From NCBI RefSeq assembly GCF_019649055.1, contig NW_026570301.1, forward strand, positions 248,001-312,000: DNA of 64,000 bases, in the 5' to 3' direction. Source of the DNA: Paramacrobiotus metropolitanus (Eukaryota > Tardigrada > Eutardigrada > Parachela > Macrobiotidae). The first letter of the stretch is position 1, and every line of letters starts with the position of its first letter. The translations under genes were made by a program, and so were the position numbers. Below are positions 27,484 to 40,900 of the stretch, one piece after another. The notes below the pieces were generated by a model. That model had not been told where the DNA came from. It was given only the letters and a program-made list of their open reading frames with translations, and ran no database searches.

Positions 27484-30400
27484 ATGCAGGAGATGCAGTT
27501 ATCTTTTGCCACAGCTCTGTCCATCTTCATCGGTTGGTACTAGGAAGTGCAATTAACCGCAAATTGTTCAAATTTTTTTGTTAAAAAACCGTGTGTGTCT
27601 TTTGCGCTTTTACACAATATTAGTTTAGATACATGTACTGCTTAAACCAAATCTCAGGTTGCATGATCATCGAGGCTAGCCTCAGCACAACCCTTTCCGA
27701 ACCGGAGATTGACAACTTTATCGACGACTTCCCATCCAATCTGTTAGGACATTTCGGCAACCGCAATGATAAAGTTAACCATGTGCGCGCTTTGTCGCGC
27801 TTGAATTTGGGTGAGTTCTTTCCTCAACTATCTGTATTATCTTGACTTATCGTTGATAGCAAACTTGCCCGTCCCGCTACATAATGACTCCGTCTTCCGG
27901 CTATAGAACTTCCGACCGGCACGGACCTCCGCACCGGGAATGCCATTAGTTTCGAAGCCATCGGGAAGAACTATCAGTATTGCGTGTGGTTCCATAATGC
28001 CTTTCAAACTGATAGGAAAAGTCTGTGCTTTCCCTTTCAACTAAATACTTACACGCTTCATCGATTTGAACAGCATAAACTACAGGCATGGTTTGACCAA
28101 CATCAGTAGTTCATTACTGCTGCAGCCAAATTGCGTATCGCGTTATAAGTCATTTCCTGTCCGGAATTTCGTTTATATTAATTTAATTTCGCTTATGGTG
28201 TCCCGAAGCGGAAATGTTTCTGGCTTTATATTTAATATTTGCCCAAGAAAGCTGATATTAGAAAACAGTAATTAAAAGTATGTATTTTAGTGCAATATTG
28301 GCTGGCACCTTATGCGCCAAGAAGGCAGCACCGTTACTATACGGTACTGTCTTCTCAATCTTTTAGCTATTGCTGGCTTGTATTCACTAGCATCGGTTTT
28401 TACAGATAATTTTCTTTCGGACAAACGAAACAGTTCAGGCCATTATCCGCAACTCCACGGCAAACTCCGAATTAATGATTGCCTTCAAACCGAGTCCGCA
28501 AGGTGTCCTTGTGGTACGCAATTCTAAAAAATGTGGATGTTTACTACGTTTTTTGTCCTCGTCGAAGACCGGGCTGCTTCGTTCTTGACATGTTTATTTT
28601 TGGCAGAGTTTTAACGGACAACGCGAAAGGCTGTACCGACGAACCATCCATCCGTTTTTCTTTGGGACATTCCGGTTAGATACTGCTGAAACTAAGCTTG
28701 CCACTGCTCTGCTGCGAAGTAAGCTACTTTTACTTCGTTCGACTACATACCACGCGTATACAGTATGTGCATAAAGTTATAAAATAACTGTTAGAACATG
28801 ATTGTCCTTTTAGCAATCGGCCTCAGCGAAATCGGGACGAACTCCAGTTTTATCACGTCATTGTCCTTCATCCAGGGTCCTTTTCACCGAGACAACCAAT
28901 TCGCCATCCGGTGTCACACAGTGGAACCGTTCTCATACCAGGAAATCGAACTGACAGTCCAAGCGAGCAACGCCAGCACTTTCCGTGATGTGGTATGAGC
29001 GAGGGCCGACATATTACATGTGTAAAATCGTGATCTTGTTGTGTTTTCTAGCATTTTGCTACTGCTACGCAGTTCAGAGCGGTAGAACTGCTTTTCGAAG
29101 ATCGTCACACGAAGCTGAGCATTATTTATTTGATCAACGAACATGGTAATCGAATTACTCAGGTGCGCACTTACACCTACAAATATTTGGCAAAAGACAC
29201 ATTCGCACTTCTGCGAATGTTTTGCAAAAGTGCGAATGTTTTGCAGCCAGCTGTTTGTTCCTCTTTAACCGCCAGCACCTGTTTAATTGTCGCTGTTCGG
29301 AGACAGTGTATCATCACAGATATGCTTGCAGAAACTAAAAATGCATGGCACAGGAGCTAGTCTGCTTTTGGAAGAACCCATAGAGTTTTCGGGAGATTTC
29401 CCATCCGCTAACGTTTCGCTGGATTCCCGGGAAGTGAATTTATTCTACGAGAGAGCACCGTCTTGGTTTTATTACGGTACATACGAGGAAGACGCGCCCA
29501 GAGAATTGTCGGAAAACATGTTTTTGACTTTGTACAACTTGGATCATCTGGACTGGAAAAAGTATTCCAATGGTGTGCTACATAATTCTATTTATCCAAC
29601 CGCGAATGGTACAGTGACAAAAGTTTTTAACTAGAATCGGCGAACTGCACGGCTGATTGGCGACAAAGGGGAGAAACGCGACGAATGCGCATTGCACAGG
29701 ATTCTGCAGCCGATATCTTCCAAGAGGGTTCTTGCGATTCGACAATGATCTCTGTGCCGCTCATCGACTCCGCAATGCGTTCATTCGGAACCACAGACGA
29801 AAAATTTGATTCCATGGAGGTGATTGGGTTTTACAAATTGTGTTTATGTATATAGCAGTTATTTTTATTTCAGCAGCCAATCTGATTTTAGTCGTCTGTA
29901 AAATACGAGAACGCCTTACCGGAACCGGATGTTCAGCTGGTATTCAGCTATCGCACTAAGCCAAATGAATGGTATGCCTCGAAAGCCAGGTACGGCTTCA
30001 AATTGTTGCCGGCTTTCCAAGACCCGCTGTCGGGACTGAAAGTGGTGCGTAATTTCAGATGTATTTCCGTACTGGAAGCTCTGACAGCTCAATTACTATT
30101 AGCGTGGTTGCAGACATACACCCGGCTGGACAACAACAAGAACACATATGAGCGTCGACAGCAAATGACAATTCTCCGGTTCCGTCGCATTTTATCGCAT
30201 TTGATTACGGGCCGATGTTAGTGCTTCTTCATTTAATCAAGAAATACTGATGCTAAGAGCTTTTTCGTTTTACAGTCACTTTGGATGGCGCCAGTTCCGC
30301 CATTGGGGTGAACGGTAAGTGACACACCTGCGCCAGTTACTAATTTACTATCGTTATTAAATTATTACAGATGGATACGAGAAGGTTTAAACCGAATGCA

Positions 30401-31240
30401 ATAATGTTTTCTATACTCACTGGCACTGTCCAAAAGCAAATTAGCAGTCATTTTTTTAAACTGTGACGTCCTTATTTAGTCTGAATGATTTCACAACTTT
30501 ATAATGGTGTTGTACAATACAGACTGTAGTTACTAAGGCGCAAGTACTTCCATTTTAGCAATCTGTAGTAAAGAAGTCGTTTACCGTTGTTTAGCAGTTA
30601 TGCTGAAAACGGCGTTGATCTCTTGCCGCTGCCGCATTCATTACCAGAGGAACGTAACTTTAGAACTATGTTAAATATGAAAAGGAAAGCCTCTGTCATG
30701 TTAATATCCTGCTTTATGGAATGTTTTAGGGTCGAAATCTGAGCAAGACAGGAAGTCTTCACCTCCTTCATTTATCATTGAGATAGTTCAGTTGGCAGAA
30801 AACGAGTTCCGCTGGATTGGCCGCGACAATGAAGTTATTCGCTGTAACATGACCTTCAGTTTGAATAAACACTTTCACATCGGAGAGGATAACATTAAGG
30901 TAAGCCGTCAATAGATTTCATAAGCTTTTCGGAAACAGCATATCCTAGCCTGAATTTTTTGTAGACATATTGGCACTATGCCGAAATGGGTGAGAAGGTC
31001 GTGGTGAAGCCATACAGGGACGACAGCGATAGCACGATGAGAGAGCTGCAGGTTTCCCTAAATCCAGAAGAGCCGCACGTGTCACCGCTCACTCTGCGTA
31101 TACCATCGCTCACTATGATCTTTTCCTCTTTTTCTACGACTGCTCGCGCAGGTGGTTTTGCGTCGTGCGCAAAACGCTGTTGCGAACACAGTAAATGCGT
31201 GAGAATTCCTGGGAAGCAGCTGAAAATATTGCTTTGTTAA
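27484..31240 (+). CDS. Copy B: 14-exon secreted protein of an unrecognised tandem family
   Basis: Exons 27484-27532, 27658-27810, 27907-28085, 28406-28513, 28607-28718, 28814-28992, 29052-29162, 29332-29572, 29635-29819, 29892-30044, 30114-30216, 30276-30314, 30730-30899, 30965-31240: 685 aa, every phase closing and matching copy C. Exon 1 encodes a signal peptide (MQEMQLSFATALSIFIG). The mature protein is beta-rich with several N-glycosylation sequons. Recurrent features are YQYCVWFHN, IQGPFH, YYGTYEE, DP..GLKV and HYAEMGEKVV. No family is assigned; the exon 3 start (LP.G..L..G..I.F) is faintly galectin-like and the C-terminal third faintly lipocalin/FABP-like. Intron 3 has a GC donor. The family FY.C motif of exon 14 lies in a different frame, suggesting a late frameshift. 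Confidence 0.72.
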
Positions 31241-32379
31241 TGTTACTGTTACACTATCAGTGAGCAGCAACAATAATTACTGTAAAACAATAAAATTACT
31301 GCATAAAAATACCCAAACAGCAATGAGTCAAATTGCGCAAGCACCGTTAAATAAGTCTATTCGTTAATTAAATGATTTTTCTCTGCCACATTTCGAATAT
31401 TACAACGAAAACTTGGCTGTACTGGTTTTCAGTGCAGTTGGTGTTCTATCTACCGCAACACAACCGTTAATTTGATGAACTACTTTCTTCACTTCGCTAT
31501 CTTCTAAGCTTTTATAGCAAAATTATATGGGTACTCGTAACTAGAGCCTAAAATTTAACAGAGCAACAGCAGCTTTTCAATTTTTTTAAAGTTTCTTTAA
31601 AATTTCTTTAAAGTTTTTATTTATGAAATCTAAACAACTCGTGTTTTGAAGCGATGCATAAATTTTACCATTTATGTAACTAAATATCAGTTTCGAGTGC
31701 AACAGCGGTTTCTATGGGTGTCGTTAAATGGTCATCTTGCTCTATGAGATGCAAGCAAAAGCCGAAAAGGACATTGAACCTTTCAGAATATCGCACTGCC
31801 CTTGCGCTACTTGTTTTACACATCCATGATCGATTCTTCTTTGAAACACAGCATGCGGACGAAACCACGAACCGTCAAGCGTTAGCGCTTAACAACAATA
31901 ATTTTTGTTTTACAGGTAAACAGAATCAAAAAATATTCTTGAAAACACTACAGAGTACGCGTTGAAATTTCGGCAAATAGCGCTTCCGAATACGCTTCCG
32001 ATTCAGCAGATTGTTGGCGTGCAGTATCTTTAAATCAAGCTGCCGTTAAGCAGTCCAGGGCTTTGCGAACATCAGACAACACGACTGAAAACTTCTTGGA
32101 TCAAAGTTCAATGTACATTATCATACATATGATCTGACAAGGCAAGCCTAAGTGGGTGGGAAACCCTGAGATGGGAAGCATTGTTGGTAATATGTATAGA
32201 TTACTATCGGTGGTCTTGGCCTTGTGAGTGCAAAACTAGATAAAGCGGGTTTACTATCAGAGAGATGAAACTCGATGTAAGCATGCCTTTACAGTAAAAG
32301 TTCTGTTGTGTGAGGAAACGTCCTCGCATATTTTCTAATGGGTGTGTGAGAGCTTTCGGCCTTCAGTTAGGACAAAAAC
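31241..32379. other. Spacer between copies B and C
   Basis: 1.1 kb, AT-rich, presumably the 3' end of B and the promoter of C. No other exon or repeat recognised. Confidence 0.4.
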
Positions 32380-35300
32380 ATGCAATCGGTTCCCCTCACA
32401 GTGTTGCGCATTGTGCTCGGTCAGTATTGTAGAAACGAGGACAAGTCAGTACTGAAATGCATTTTGCATTAGAAATGCTTTAGCGGTTTTTTTTTTCGGT
32501 TACAGACAGGTAAAGTTAAATGTGAATTTAGCTATACTAGTAATGTGGTTCAGGCGCACAAGTACTAGAATAACAATCGCTGACGGGAGTTCAGCACTCG
32601 CATTTCAAATAGTTATTAAAACAACAGTTTCTGGTTCCGTTTCTTATGAAAGTAGTATTTTATCAAATTTTTTTGGAGCAACAGACAAAATTTGTTAACC
32701 GGTCTTACCAGAGTATAGCGAGAGCGTGTGCGAGAAACATCGTGCAACTGAAAATGCAATAATGTAACGGAATATTTGTAGCATGTCAAAGGACCATCCC
32801 TAATCTGCATGCGTAACCTCGTCTTATTTCTAGCTTACGCAGTGCTTGACATCAGCCGCACTGCAGACGCTGCTGCGCACGACGACGCCAGCGACGTATT
32901 CCCCGCAGGTCTGCTCGGGTATTTCGTGAGCCAGGAAGACAAAGCTCATCATGTGGAGGCACTGTCCGATATTATGGGTAGGGTTCTTACAGAAATTGCA
33001 GGTGGCTTGATAAAAGTGACGAAAGTTCTTTCATGCAGAACTTCCGTCCGGCATGGATCTTCGTAAAGGAAACGTTATAAGTTTTGAAGCGGTGCAGGAC
33101 GGTTATCAGTACTGTGTATGGTTTCACAATGAATTTCACACGCAGCGGACGAGTATCTGCATTCCTTTTCAACTGAATGCCTATACTGTCCATCAAGTGG
33201 GTCAGGATAAACTTTCTGTACAGGTAAGCGCCGTCACCTAATTTTAAGAGTGATTTCTTCTCCACACATTGCTAGATAAAATTTATGTACTTTACTTTAA
33301 TCGATTCTCGAAACGCCGCGGTTGTTTCGATTCTGTTTCTTTCGTGCAACGTCGCAGTCCTTTACAGATGACCTGCCTTCCGTTGACCGGCATACTTACT
33401 GCTGTGATAAAAAATCTGACAGTGAGGACCACATTAAAAATCATATACACACCAACAGACGGCGATGTTTTCGTGGTAGGGAGATCATTTAGACATTTAC
33501 CGGATAACTGTCAAGATTGTGACTGATATTGTGATACAGTGCCGGTAACTGCTTGAATTGATTTCTCCAAGGTGATTAACGGAATGCGATCCGCTCGTTA
33601 CACCCGAACGGTTCACCCAGCCATGTTCGGAACGTTCCGGTTCTGGTTCGGGTACACCGAACTAGCTGACTTGATATTACGTTGTAAGTGAGAAACACGA
33701 GAAGCTTACGGATTACCGGAAGCGGAGCAAGACACCTTCAGTAACTTGTTATAGAAGTAGCTTATTTCCATTTGCAACCACAACAGAAGGTAAAAGATTA
33801 CCCGTAGTTGGAATCGTTTGATTTCAGTGTACGCTACTTTCAACGGTTATCTCGCAAAACCGTGTAAAAATTTCTGAACGCAATCCTGTCCCCAGTAAAA
33901 AAGTTTTGTAAACCGTAATTTTAAAATAATACTATCTTCCAGGCAGACGAATTTTGCCTATATTTCATTCCACCAGGGCAGGGCCAGATATTTTGATTAT
34001 TTCTAGCTCTCTGAGCCTTTTGATAGGGCTTCTTATAGCATTAACAATTTTGACATTGTTATTTTATATATTGACAGCATTTAATGCCAGTGAGCCGTGG
34101 ATCAACGCCACACTTTCCTTAGTCCAAGGTCCGTTTCATGGTGACAGTCAGTTGGCCATCAGGTACTACACAAGGTCACCGTTTGCCTACCATGACATGG
34201 AGCTGACTCTGCACCCGAACATTACCGGCGTTCCAGTGCCCGATCTGGTATGCCGTCAGCCTAGCGCCACACAATAAAAGCGTAACAGCGACCAAAATGA
34301 TATAACCGGTGATCTTTTGACAGGGACTGTTTGCCATGGCCGGACCATCCGGCAATTTATACGTAAATCTTGGCCGTCCAACGCAATATGGAAACAAAAA
34401 GCTGACCTTTATCTACGACATTGATATAAAAAACGGCGCTTTGATCCAGGTACTTCCGTCACGATGCAGATTGCAAATATCTACTGGTTTGAGCTCCATC
34501 TTATACAGCCATGTTGTTTCGTCTTTGTTGATTGCTTAATCATCTTTGCCGTCACAACACCTTTGACCTGTGGTGTGCATGAAACAATTATCTTTACAAA
34601 GCTCCATTTCAGAAGCTGACGCTCATAATTCTTGTAGGAAATTTAATTTTTGAATTGTTTTACATGCAGATACAGACAATCTGAGACCATATGACCTCAT
34701 TTTGTACATCATAACAAAAAAAGTTATTGTAGGCAGACGGGAACTTGTGCGTCAGCGAAATTTTAATAAACTTTTTATAAGAAACCCTTAGTTTTATTCA
34801 TGTGGTGGTCTAGCAACGCAGATATTCTTACGACGTGGAAATAATTAATTAAAATAAAATAATTACGGCATCAAAGGGAAGCAATATCTTAGAAAATAGA
34901 TATGCGGTGAATTTTTGTGCAAGCAAATGGCAGATAACGAGAAGACAAGAGCAGCCATTTAAAACAAACAAATCTGAGCGATTAAGGCAAAGAATGCGTC
35001 TAAATTAGCCGCTGCAGTGTACAGTACATACATAAATTTTGTTTTGTTTTTGCTTACAGAAATTGCAAATGGACGGTAAAGAGGCCCGCCTCTATTACCA
35101 GAGTGAACTGCCATGGCATTACTACGGCACATACGAAGAAGTGTACAAAGAGCCAGCCGGCAACTCTTTCACCACACTGCAAGATTTTGACCAACTGGAC
35201 TGGACGAGATTTTCCAGCGGTAACATAAGCTGTACTATTCTTAAAACGCTGTGTTGGACATTCTTGCGTTTACTCGTTCAGAATCCGCCAATTGCTCCGG

Positions 35301-37180
35301 GAAGAACAGACGCATCCGGATTGTTCACCGTTCACAATCAGCGCTCCCAATATTTCAAGAAGGAATATTTCAAGAAGGAGCGCTCCCAATATTTCAAGAA
35401 GGAACTTGTGGTTCGGTAATGCTGCCGCTCGAAATTTCCCCCCGGGAAAGCAGTCGTATGATTGAGGACCAACAATTTAATCAGATAGAGGTACCTACAG
35501 TAAATTTTTACTGATAACGAACACTTCTATACAATCCCGTTTTTGCATAATTATAGTCGTCGGCCCAACTCGGAAGCTACTCTTCTGACCCGGATATTCA
35601 ATTAAGGCTCCACTACAAGGTAGCAGATCAACGGGGATCCCAGGTTCAATGTCGTTTCCAACTAATGCCGACTGCTAAAGATCCGAAGATGGGACTGCGC
35701 GTGGTCAGTAAACTGTACTTCATACCGTCAAAACGTAAGCTGAAATTTTATGGATTTTGCAGAATTACACTCGCTCTGACAGTAGAGACAGCTACGGATC
35801 AAGTAGTCGGAATCGAGTACTCCGTTTTAGGCGCGTCATATCTCCACTGGTTCCAGGCAGATGTAGGTGTCTCGACAGAAGATGTGATAGTCTCCGCTTA
35901 GCGACAGATTTCGCTGTTCACTCGAAAACTGCTAAAAACTCCGAAATGAGTGCAGTAGTAAATCTCTGGCCACCGCGGTAGTTGTGTTTTCTAGATCCAG
36001 TAAAACGGTAAAACCCCTTAGAACGTACACTCTTATATAACGTTCACCGCTTTATTATGTGCATGTGGCTGAGAAACGGATTGTCCGGTAGACTATAACA
36101 CAGAGGCAGTACTCTATATAACGTTCACCCCTCTACAAGTAATAACGTACGCCCATGTTAGAACCGCTGACATTATTCAAGGTACATTTAACCCCTGCGT
36201 TACGTAGAGCTGGCTGAGAAAGCGAACGAAAATTTCGAAGAAGGTTCTGGGTACTGGTGTAAATCTTCAGTGCCCTATTTGACCATGCATACCAGCACAA
36301 AAAGTGCCATTTAATTACTCTAGTTGTTTAACAATGAAAGCAAAAGGTAACTGTAAGAGTTTTTTTTGTCATAAAGTTTAAAATCAATGAAGTCGTTAAG
36401 TTTGAAAAGCTTAATTACCGCAATGCCGCTACAAGATTAAATTTGCCGGCTAATACCATCAGGATCTCCCGGATCAGCAGGAATACTTCTCCCCCTATGG
36501 GGCGCTATAAATCGCCCCTAGGGGCAGTACCCCTACCTAACGTACACCTTTCTATAACGTTCGGAAAGCCAGGAACGGAGGGTGTACGTAGTGGAGAAGT
36601 TTCACTGTACATTCGATCTCTTTTGCAGACTCATTTGATCTTCCAACCGAGCCGGATTACATCTTCATAGCCGGCCTTTATGGTAAGTGAACAAAACTGA
36701 GATTTTTTGAAGTTTTCGTGCCTTGTTTTGTTGAACTGTTCTTGTTGCCTTATGAATAAATCTTTGTATCACTCGGAATAGGAAAGCTTCCTCCAGAATC
36801 CACAAGCGGCACTGGCCTTATTGAGATCCGACAAATTGGCAACAACACAATCCAGTGGACTCACACGCTCAATGGAGATTTATATATCAACACGACCGTT
36901 AGATTTAATAAGGATTTCCGAATTATCCAAGGCGACGGAAAGGTGCGGTTGAACTGATCATTGTGCTTCCGTCGCTTGTCACCGTTGTATTTACTAATGA
37001 TCTCACTATCAGAAATACTGGGACTACAGCGAAACCGATGGGAAAGTCGTGACGAAGACCTACAATGCCGATCCACGAGTGATAGGCACGATGATTTTCT
37101 CCCAGGAAGGAATTGCCTTCTACCACTGCGGAGATGTATCGCCGTGCGTTCTGCTCAGAACAGCGCTGCGCATGCCGTAG
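32380..37180 (+). CDS. Copy C: 14-exon secreted protein, tandem paralogue of copy B
   Basis: Exons 32380-32419, 32834-32977, 33039-33223, 33368-33475, 33572-33683, 34078-34247, 34324-34449, 35060-35219, 35282-35490, 35557-35703, 35763-35862, 36629-36682, 36782-36942, 37013-37180: 627 aa. Intron phases equal those of copy B at all 13 junctions, and exons 4 and 5 have identical lengths (108 and 112 bp). Exon 1 gives a signal peptide MQSVPLTVLRIVLG; an ATG inside exon 2's upstream flank (32809) is an alternative start. The protein ends in GIAFYHCGDVSPC. Exon 9 contains a local in-frame duplication giving three IFQEG blocks. Function unknown; secretion is inferred from the signal peptide and sequons. 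Tandem duplication implies a lineage-specific family. Confidence 0.75.
35990..36600 (+). repeat. Dispersed CTATATAACGTTCACC-like motifs in intron 11 of copy C
   Basis: Three related blocks (about 36030-36043, 36111-36127, 36551-36565) read CT(A)TATAACGTTC, two of them preceded by AACGTACAC. The long intron (766 bp) also holds a short GC-rich stretch with CCCCTATGGGG and CCCCTAGGGG. This is degenerate repeat material or an internal regulatory cluster. Confidence 0.45.
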
Positions 37181-37898
37181 CTGTTTTACAAACGGGTTTA
37201 GTATACAAAAAAACCTTAAATTAGGATTCTAAGACACTGCAGTATGACGTGATCTTCTTACTGAGCTTGTTATTAAGGCATCCTTTGGGTGTTCTAAAAA
37301 CCTCATGACTTGTTTAAGGGCACACAGTAACAGACTACTGAATAAGTAAGCAGTAGCTTGAGATCTCCGAGAAGTGGCAATAAAATTGCAGAATTTGCTT
37401 TAACATACCAATTTAAAATGAGAAACAATCGCGTAAGGAAACCGGTGACAGTTGATCCGGCGGTTCTCAGTACTCTAGCTACGTGCTGAATAATTGTGCG
37501 TCGTAATTTCGGAGTCAAGTTTTGACACAGCATCTCCACCACAAGAGTTCGCTTTCAAGTACCGTATCTGTGGGTGTGACTGCTAGATACGGCGTGTTGC
37601 CTAAGTGCTTGCGGAATCAACTTGTAAATGTTCGCATAAAAAAGCATTAATCAGTACATTTGCGGTGCGTATTCCAGGCGTTTGATGAAATTCTAGTCGA
37701 GAGTGAAGACAAGTTATTTATGCCTGTTCCTGGATCCAGGTAGATCTATTGGTGGTGCTAGTTTTTTTAGCGGGGTCTCGAAGTTTTGGAGAGGCCGTGC
37801 ATAGTAACGATTATTATCGATCAATCGCTTAGCCCTTCAAAATTTTGACATTACAAAAGACCGAAGCTTAACGCAGATTGGCAGACGAAAAAAACAGA
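37181..37898. other. Spacer between copy C and tRNA-Gln
   Basis: No gene recognised. It contains the 3' flank of copy C and the terminator side of the tRNA. Confidence 0.4.
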
Positions 37899-37970
37899 AG
37901 GCCGTACCGAGAGTCGAACTCGGGTCGACGGATTCAAAGTCCGACGTGCTAACCACTACACCATACAGCC
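37899..37970 (-). tRNA. tRNA-Gln(UUG): tRNA-Gln (anticodon UUG), second copy
   Basis: Identical in sequence to the gene at 21526, with an A7 run on the plus strand (T run on the transcript) after the 3' end. The 5' flank shows the same GCCGTTGTTATGATCCTT words as copy 1, so flanks were duplicated with the gene. Confidence 0.93.
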
Positions 37971-40900
37971 GCCGTTGTTATGATCCTTAGTTTCATTATT
38001 CAACAACGTATGCAAGTGCCGTGTAAATGAAATGATACGTTTTGTATTGCGGGTGGTTATGTCCAAAAGTGCTTACATCGGGAATTTTTTGAAGTGCTCG
38101 CATACATAGGCTCAGTATTTTCTTGCTGAATATAAGCGGTAGTACCGGTGTTTCCATAAATATTAAACCATTCTCTAGTACTATGCGGTATAAATAATTA
38201 CTGATCTCCAGACAGTACTATAAGAATGTACAGTTTACTGCAAAGCTGTGATTCACTGGTTAGTCCGCCCGATTCCGCCGTATGTTGCAGCCCAGTGAGC
38301 AAACGATCTAAGAAACCTTTTTTTAATGAAAGCTCCAGTGTTCCTGCAGTACAGTACAGTATGCCTACAGTATATTTACTATACCAAGTGTACAATACAT
38401 TTAAATAATTATGTGATAACTGATAAGGGAAGAGTTCCGCTTTGCCGCCAAGTGTTATGCTGGTATTATGTATTGTGAAATTTCGGATAAAAAAAGCTTC
38501 AATCTTGTTTGAACACAGGAACCGCACACGACGGAATAAAGTGCACTTTTTGTGGTATTCATCTCATTTTGTTGAAATATGCTTTGAGAATTCTGCTGGT
38601 TCGAACTACAGTACATGCGGCAAAGCAGGACAACGGATTGTTAAGTGCTATACTTGGTTCTAAAAACAAGTGGCAAGATACTCGAAAATTTGCTTTATTA
38701 GAAATATATTATACCGGAAAAACAGATCTGCATGTTTAAGGTGAAAATGCCGACGGCGCACAGTGTGTTGCCAGTGCCAGCATATAAATTTTGAATACTT
38801 TGGAATTCACAACAACCATGCTTTTTCACAAGGAGAGATATTCAAAGGTAAATCACGTTGGACAAGTAACCTTTGTGGTAATATTACATAAAAGAACCGC
38901 GGCATCAATACAACATAATCCGGCGCACGAGCAGGGGTCGTCACGGACTACTTGACAACAGAATCCATGGAGATCCTGGCACCGGCCACCCCACCAGCAT
39001 GCTGAAACGGGCCCTTTATTCAGAAGGTTTGGCAGTGTTCATAGAAAACTTAGCCCGAATTCGCAAAACGTTTTTAGTCGTTCTACCAGCTCGTTTTCAT
39101 TTAATTGGAGACTGTTAGTTTTTATTCAACTGGCGCATGCCGGCTACTTTAACAACTGGATATACTGATAATTTAGCCTGTTGTTCACTGCAAGTGCGGC
39201 TTTCTGCCGACTTTCGCACCTTTGCTTTAAAAAAATTGGAACTTGAAATTCAAGTTATCAGGTAATACATACCTGCGCATGCGTTCTGGCTGTTCGGATG
39301 CGCATCCCCAGAACAGCTCCAAGGGTACTTTGACGCTGTTGTGTTGAAGGATGCAATAGTAGTTAGGCCGTAATCGGTGGGGGACTGGCATAACACGATG
39401 GTAGACGCTAACAACAGATTGAAAATTTTTACATTATGGTTGTAGCCTGTACGCACGGGGGGACATTTTTGGGTACTCACGGGTGTTGGCTGTGGGCACG
39501 GAGTTGGGGAATGGGTACTGGCTGGCAGCACGGGATTCCTGCACGGGCTTTGGATGCGTGCACGGATATTTTATTTACTTATAAATTTATTTAATTAAAA
39601 TTTATTTACTAAAAATTTAAAGTCTTTGTATACTTTTCTTTCTGGTTTTTTTACATAATCACTATCGAAATTTGTCACAAAATGAGTACTCTTTTAACAA
39701 AAATACAGGTAGGTAGTACTCGGTTCCATTTGAGAGAAAAAACGTTCATGTTTTCTTCATCCAAACTCGAAAGGATGTCCTCAGGATGGGCGTTTTTTTG
39801 AGTTCCAAAAAGCCTCGTTGACCGAGGAACTGCAGTAGTTTCGTAGATCATGCATTAGAAGCAAAAGTGTACATTAAAATGACCTCCATAAGTATACTGA
39901 AACAGCCGTTTTAAAGGCGGCGTGACGTGCTCCGAGGGAGTTTAAAGTACATCAAAAACTTGCTTGCCGCAGAATCGGGGTATTGCAAAGTTTGTCATAT
40001 ATCATAAGTATTGTGAATGTGTTCCCAGCTCATGCTTGTTAATGCGGTACTGTGAATTACTTGAAAATCACAACAAGAAGACTCGAAAATCAATTCAGCC
40101 AACACGTAAACCGGTAAACGTAAAGATCTCAAATTTTACAAGCCGCGCACGCAGCCAACACCCGTGTTTTCCCGTGGCATTGACCAATTTTTTTTTCTAT
40201 GTTCGTTGCTCACCTGATCCCACGAAAATCCACCTTAATAAAATCGGAAACGACGGCATGCTCGAAAGTCTCGTCCTGTGCGCCCGTTCCGCTTCAACAC
40301 GAAGAGACGCGCTGTTTTTTTGACTCGCAAATGACGGTTGTTACAACAAGAACACGCAGTTCTGCTGCGTTAAGCATACGGCGTACTGCGTGTGCTTAAA
40401 TGCTTTCAGCAGTGCCTGGTGCTTAATTATTGTTCACTTTCGTCGTATAACGGTAAAATGCGCTCATGACAAGGGTAGCGTTGAACGAAAGCAGAGTTAA
40501 CGTGTTGCACGAAGACAGAGTTAACGTTCACCGTATTCGTTCGATTTTGTGGTCGTCGACCATCATGTGTTTCGTTAGGTACAATACTAGCATATGTGTA
40601 GCGGAGCAGCTGAAAAACGAACTAGTTAGCAGTCAATAATTACGTATTATCGAACATCAGAGCAAATCTTGCTAAAGGTTGTTTGTGCGTCGCTTTGGTT
40701 TCGAAAAGTCACAAACAGTACGAGTATGGCTGTTCTTATTACTGCTTTCCTGCTAAACTACTCTATACTACGCGCGTACACATAAGCACCGCGCCAGAAA
40801 ACAAGAATAATATAAAAACCACAATGAAACAAAAGGAAGCAAGAAAACAGAAGAATAACATACGAATGACATATCGAAACCAATAAAAACGCGCATCTTT

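Noticed and set aside
27907-28085. Galectin domain in the 14-exon family
   Set aside because: Only the opening LP.G..L..G..I.F pattern resembles galectins; the sugar-binding HFNPR and WG.E motifs are not seen.
36782-37180. Fatty-acid-binding/lipocalin or SAHS-type domain at the C-terminus of copy C
   Set aside because: A beta-rich pattern alone is too weak; no signature could be matched with confidence.
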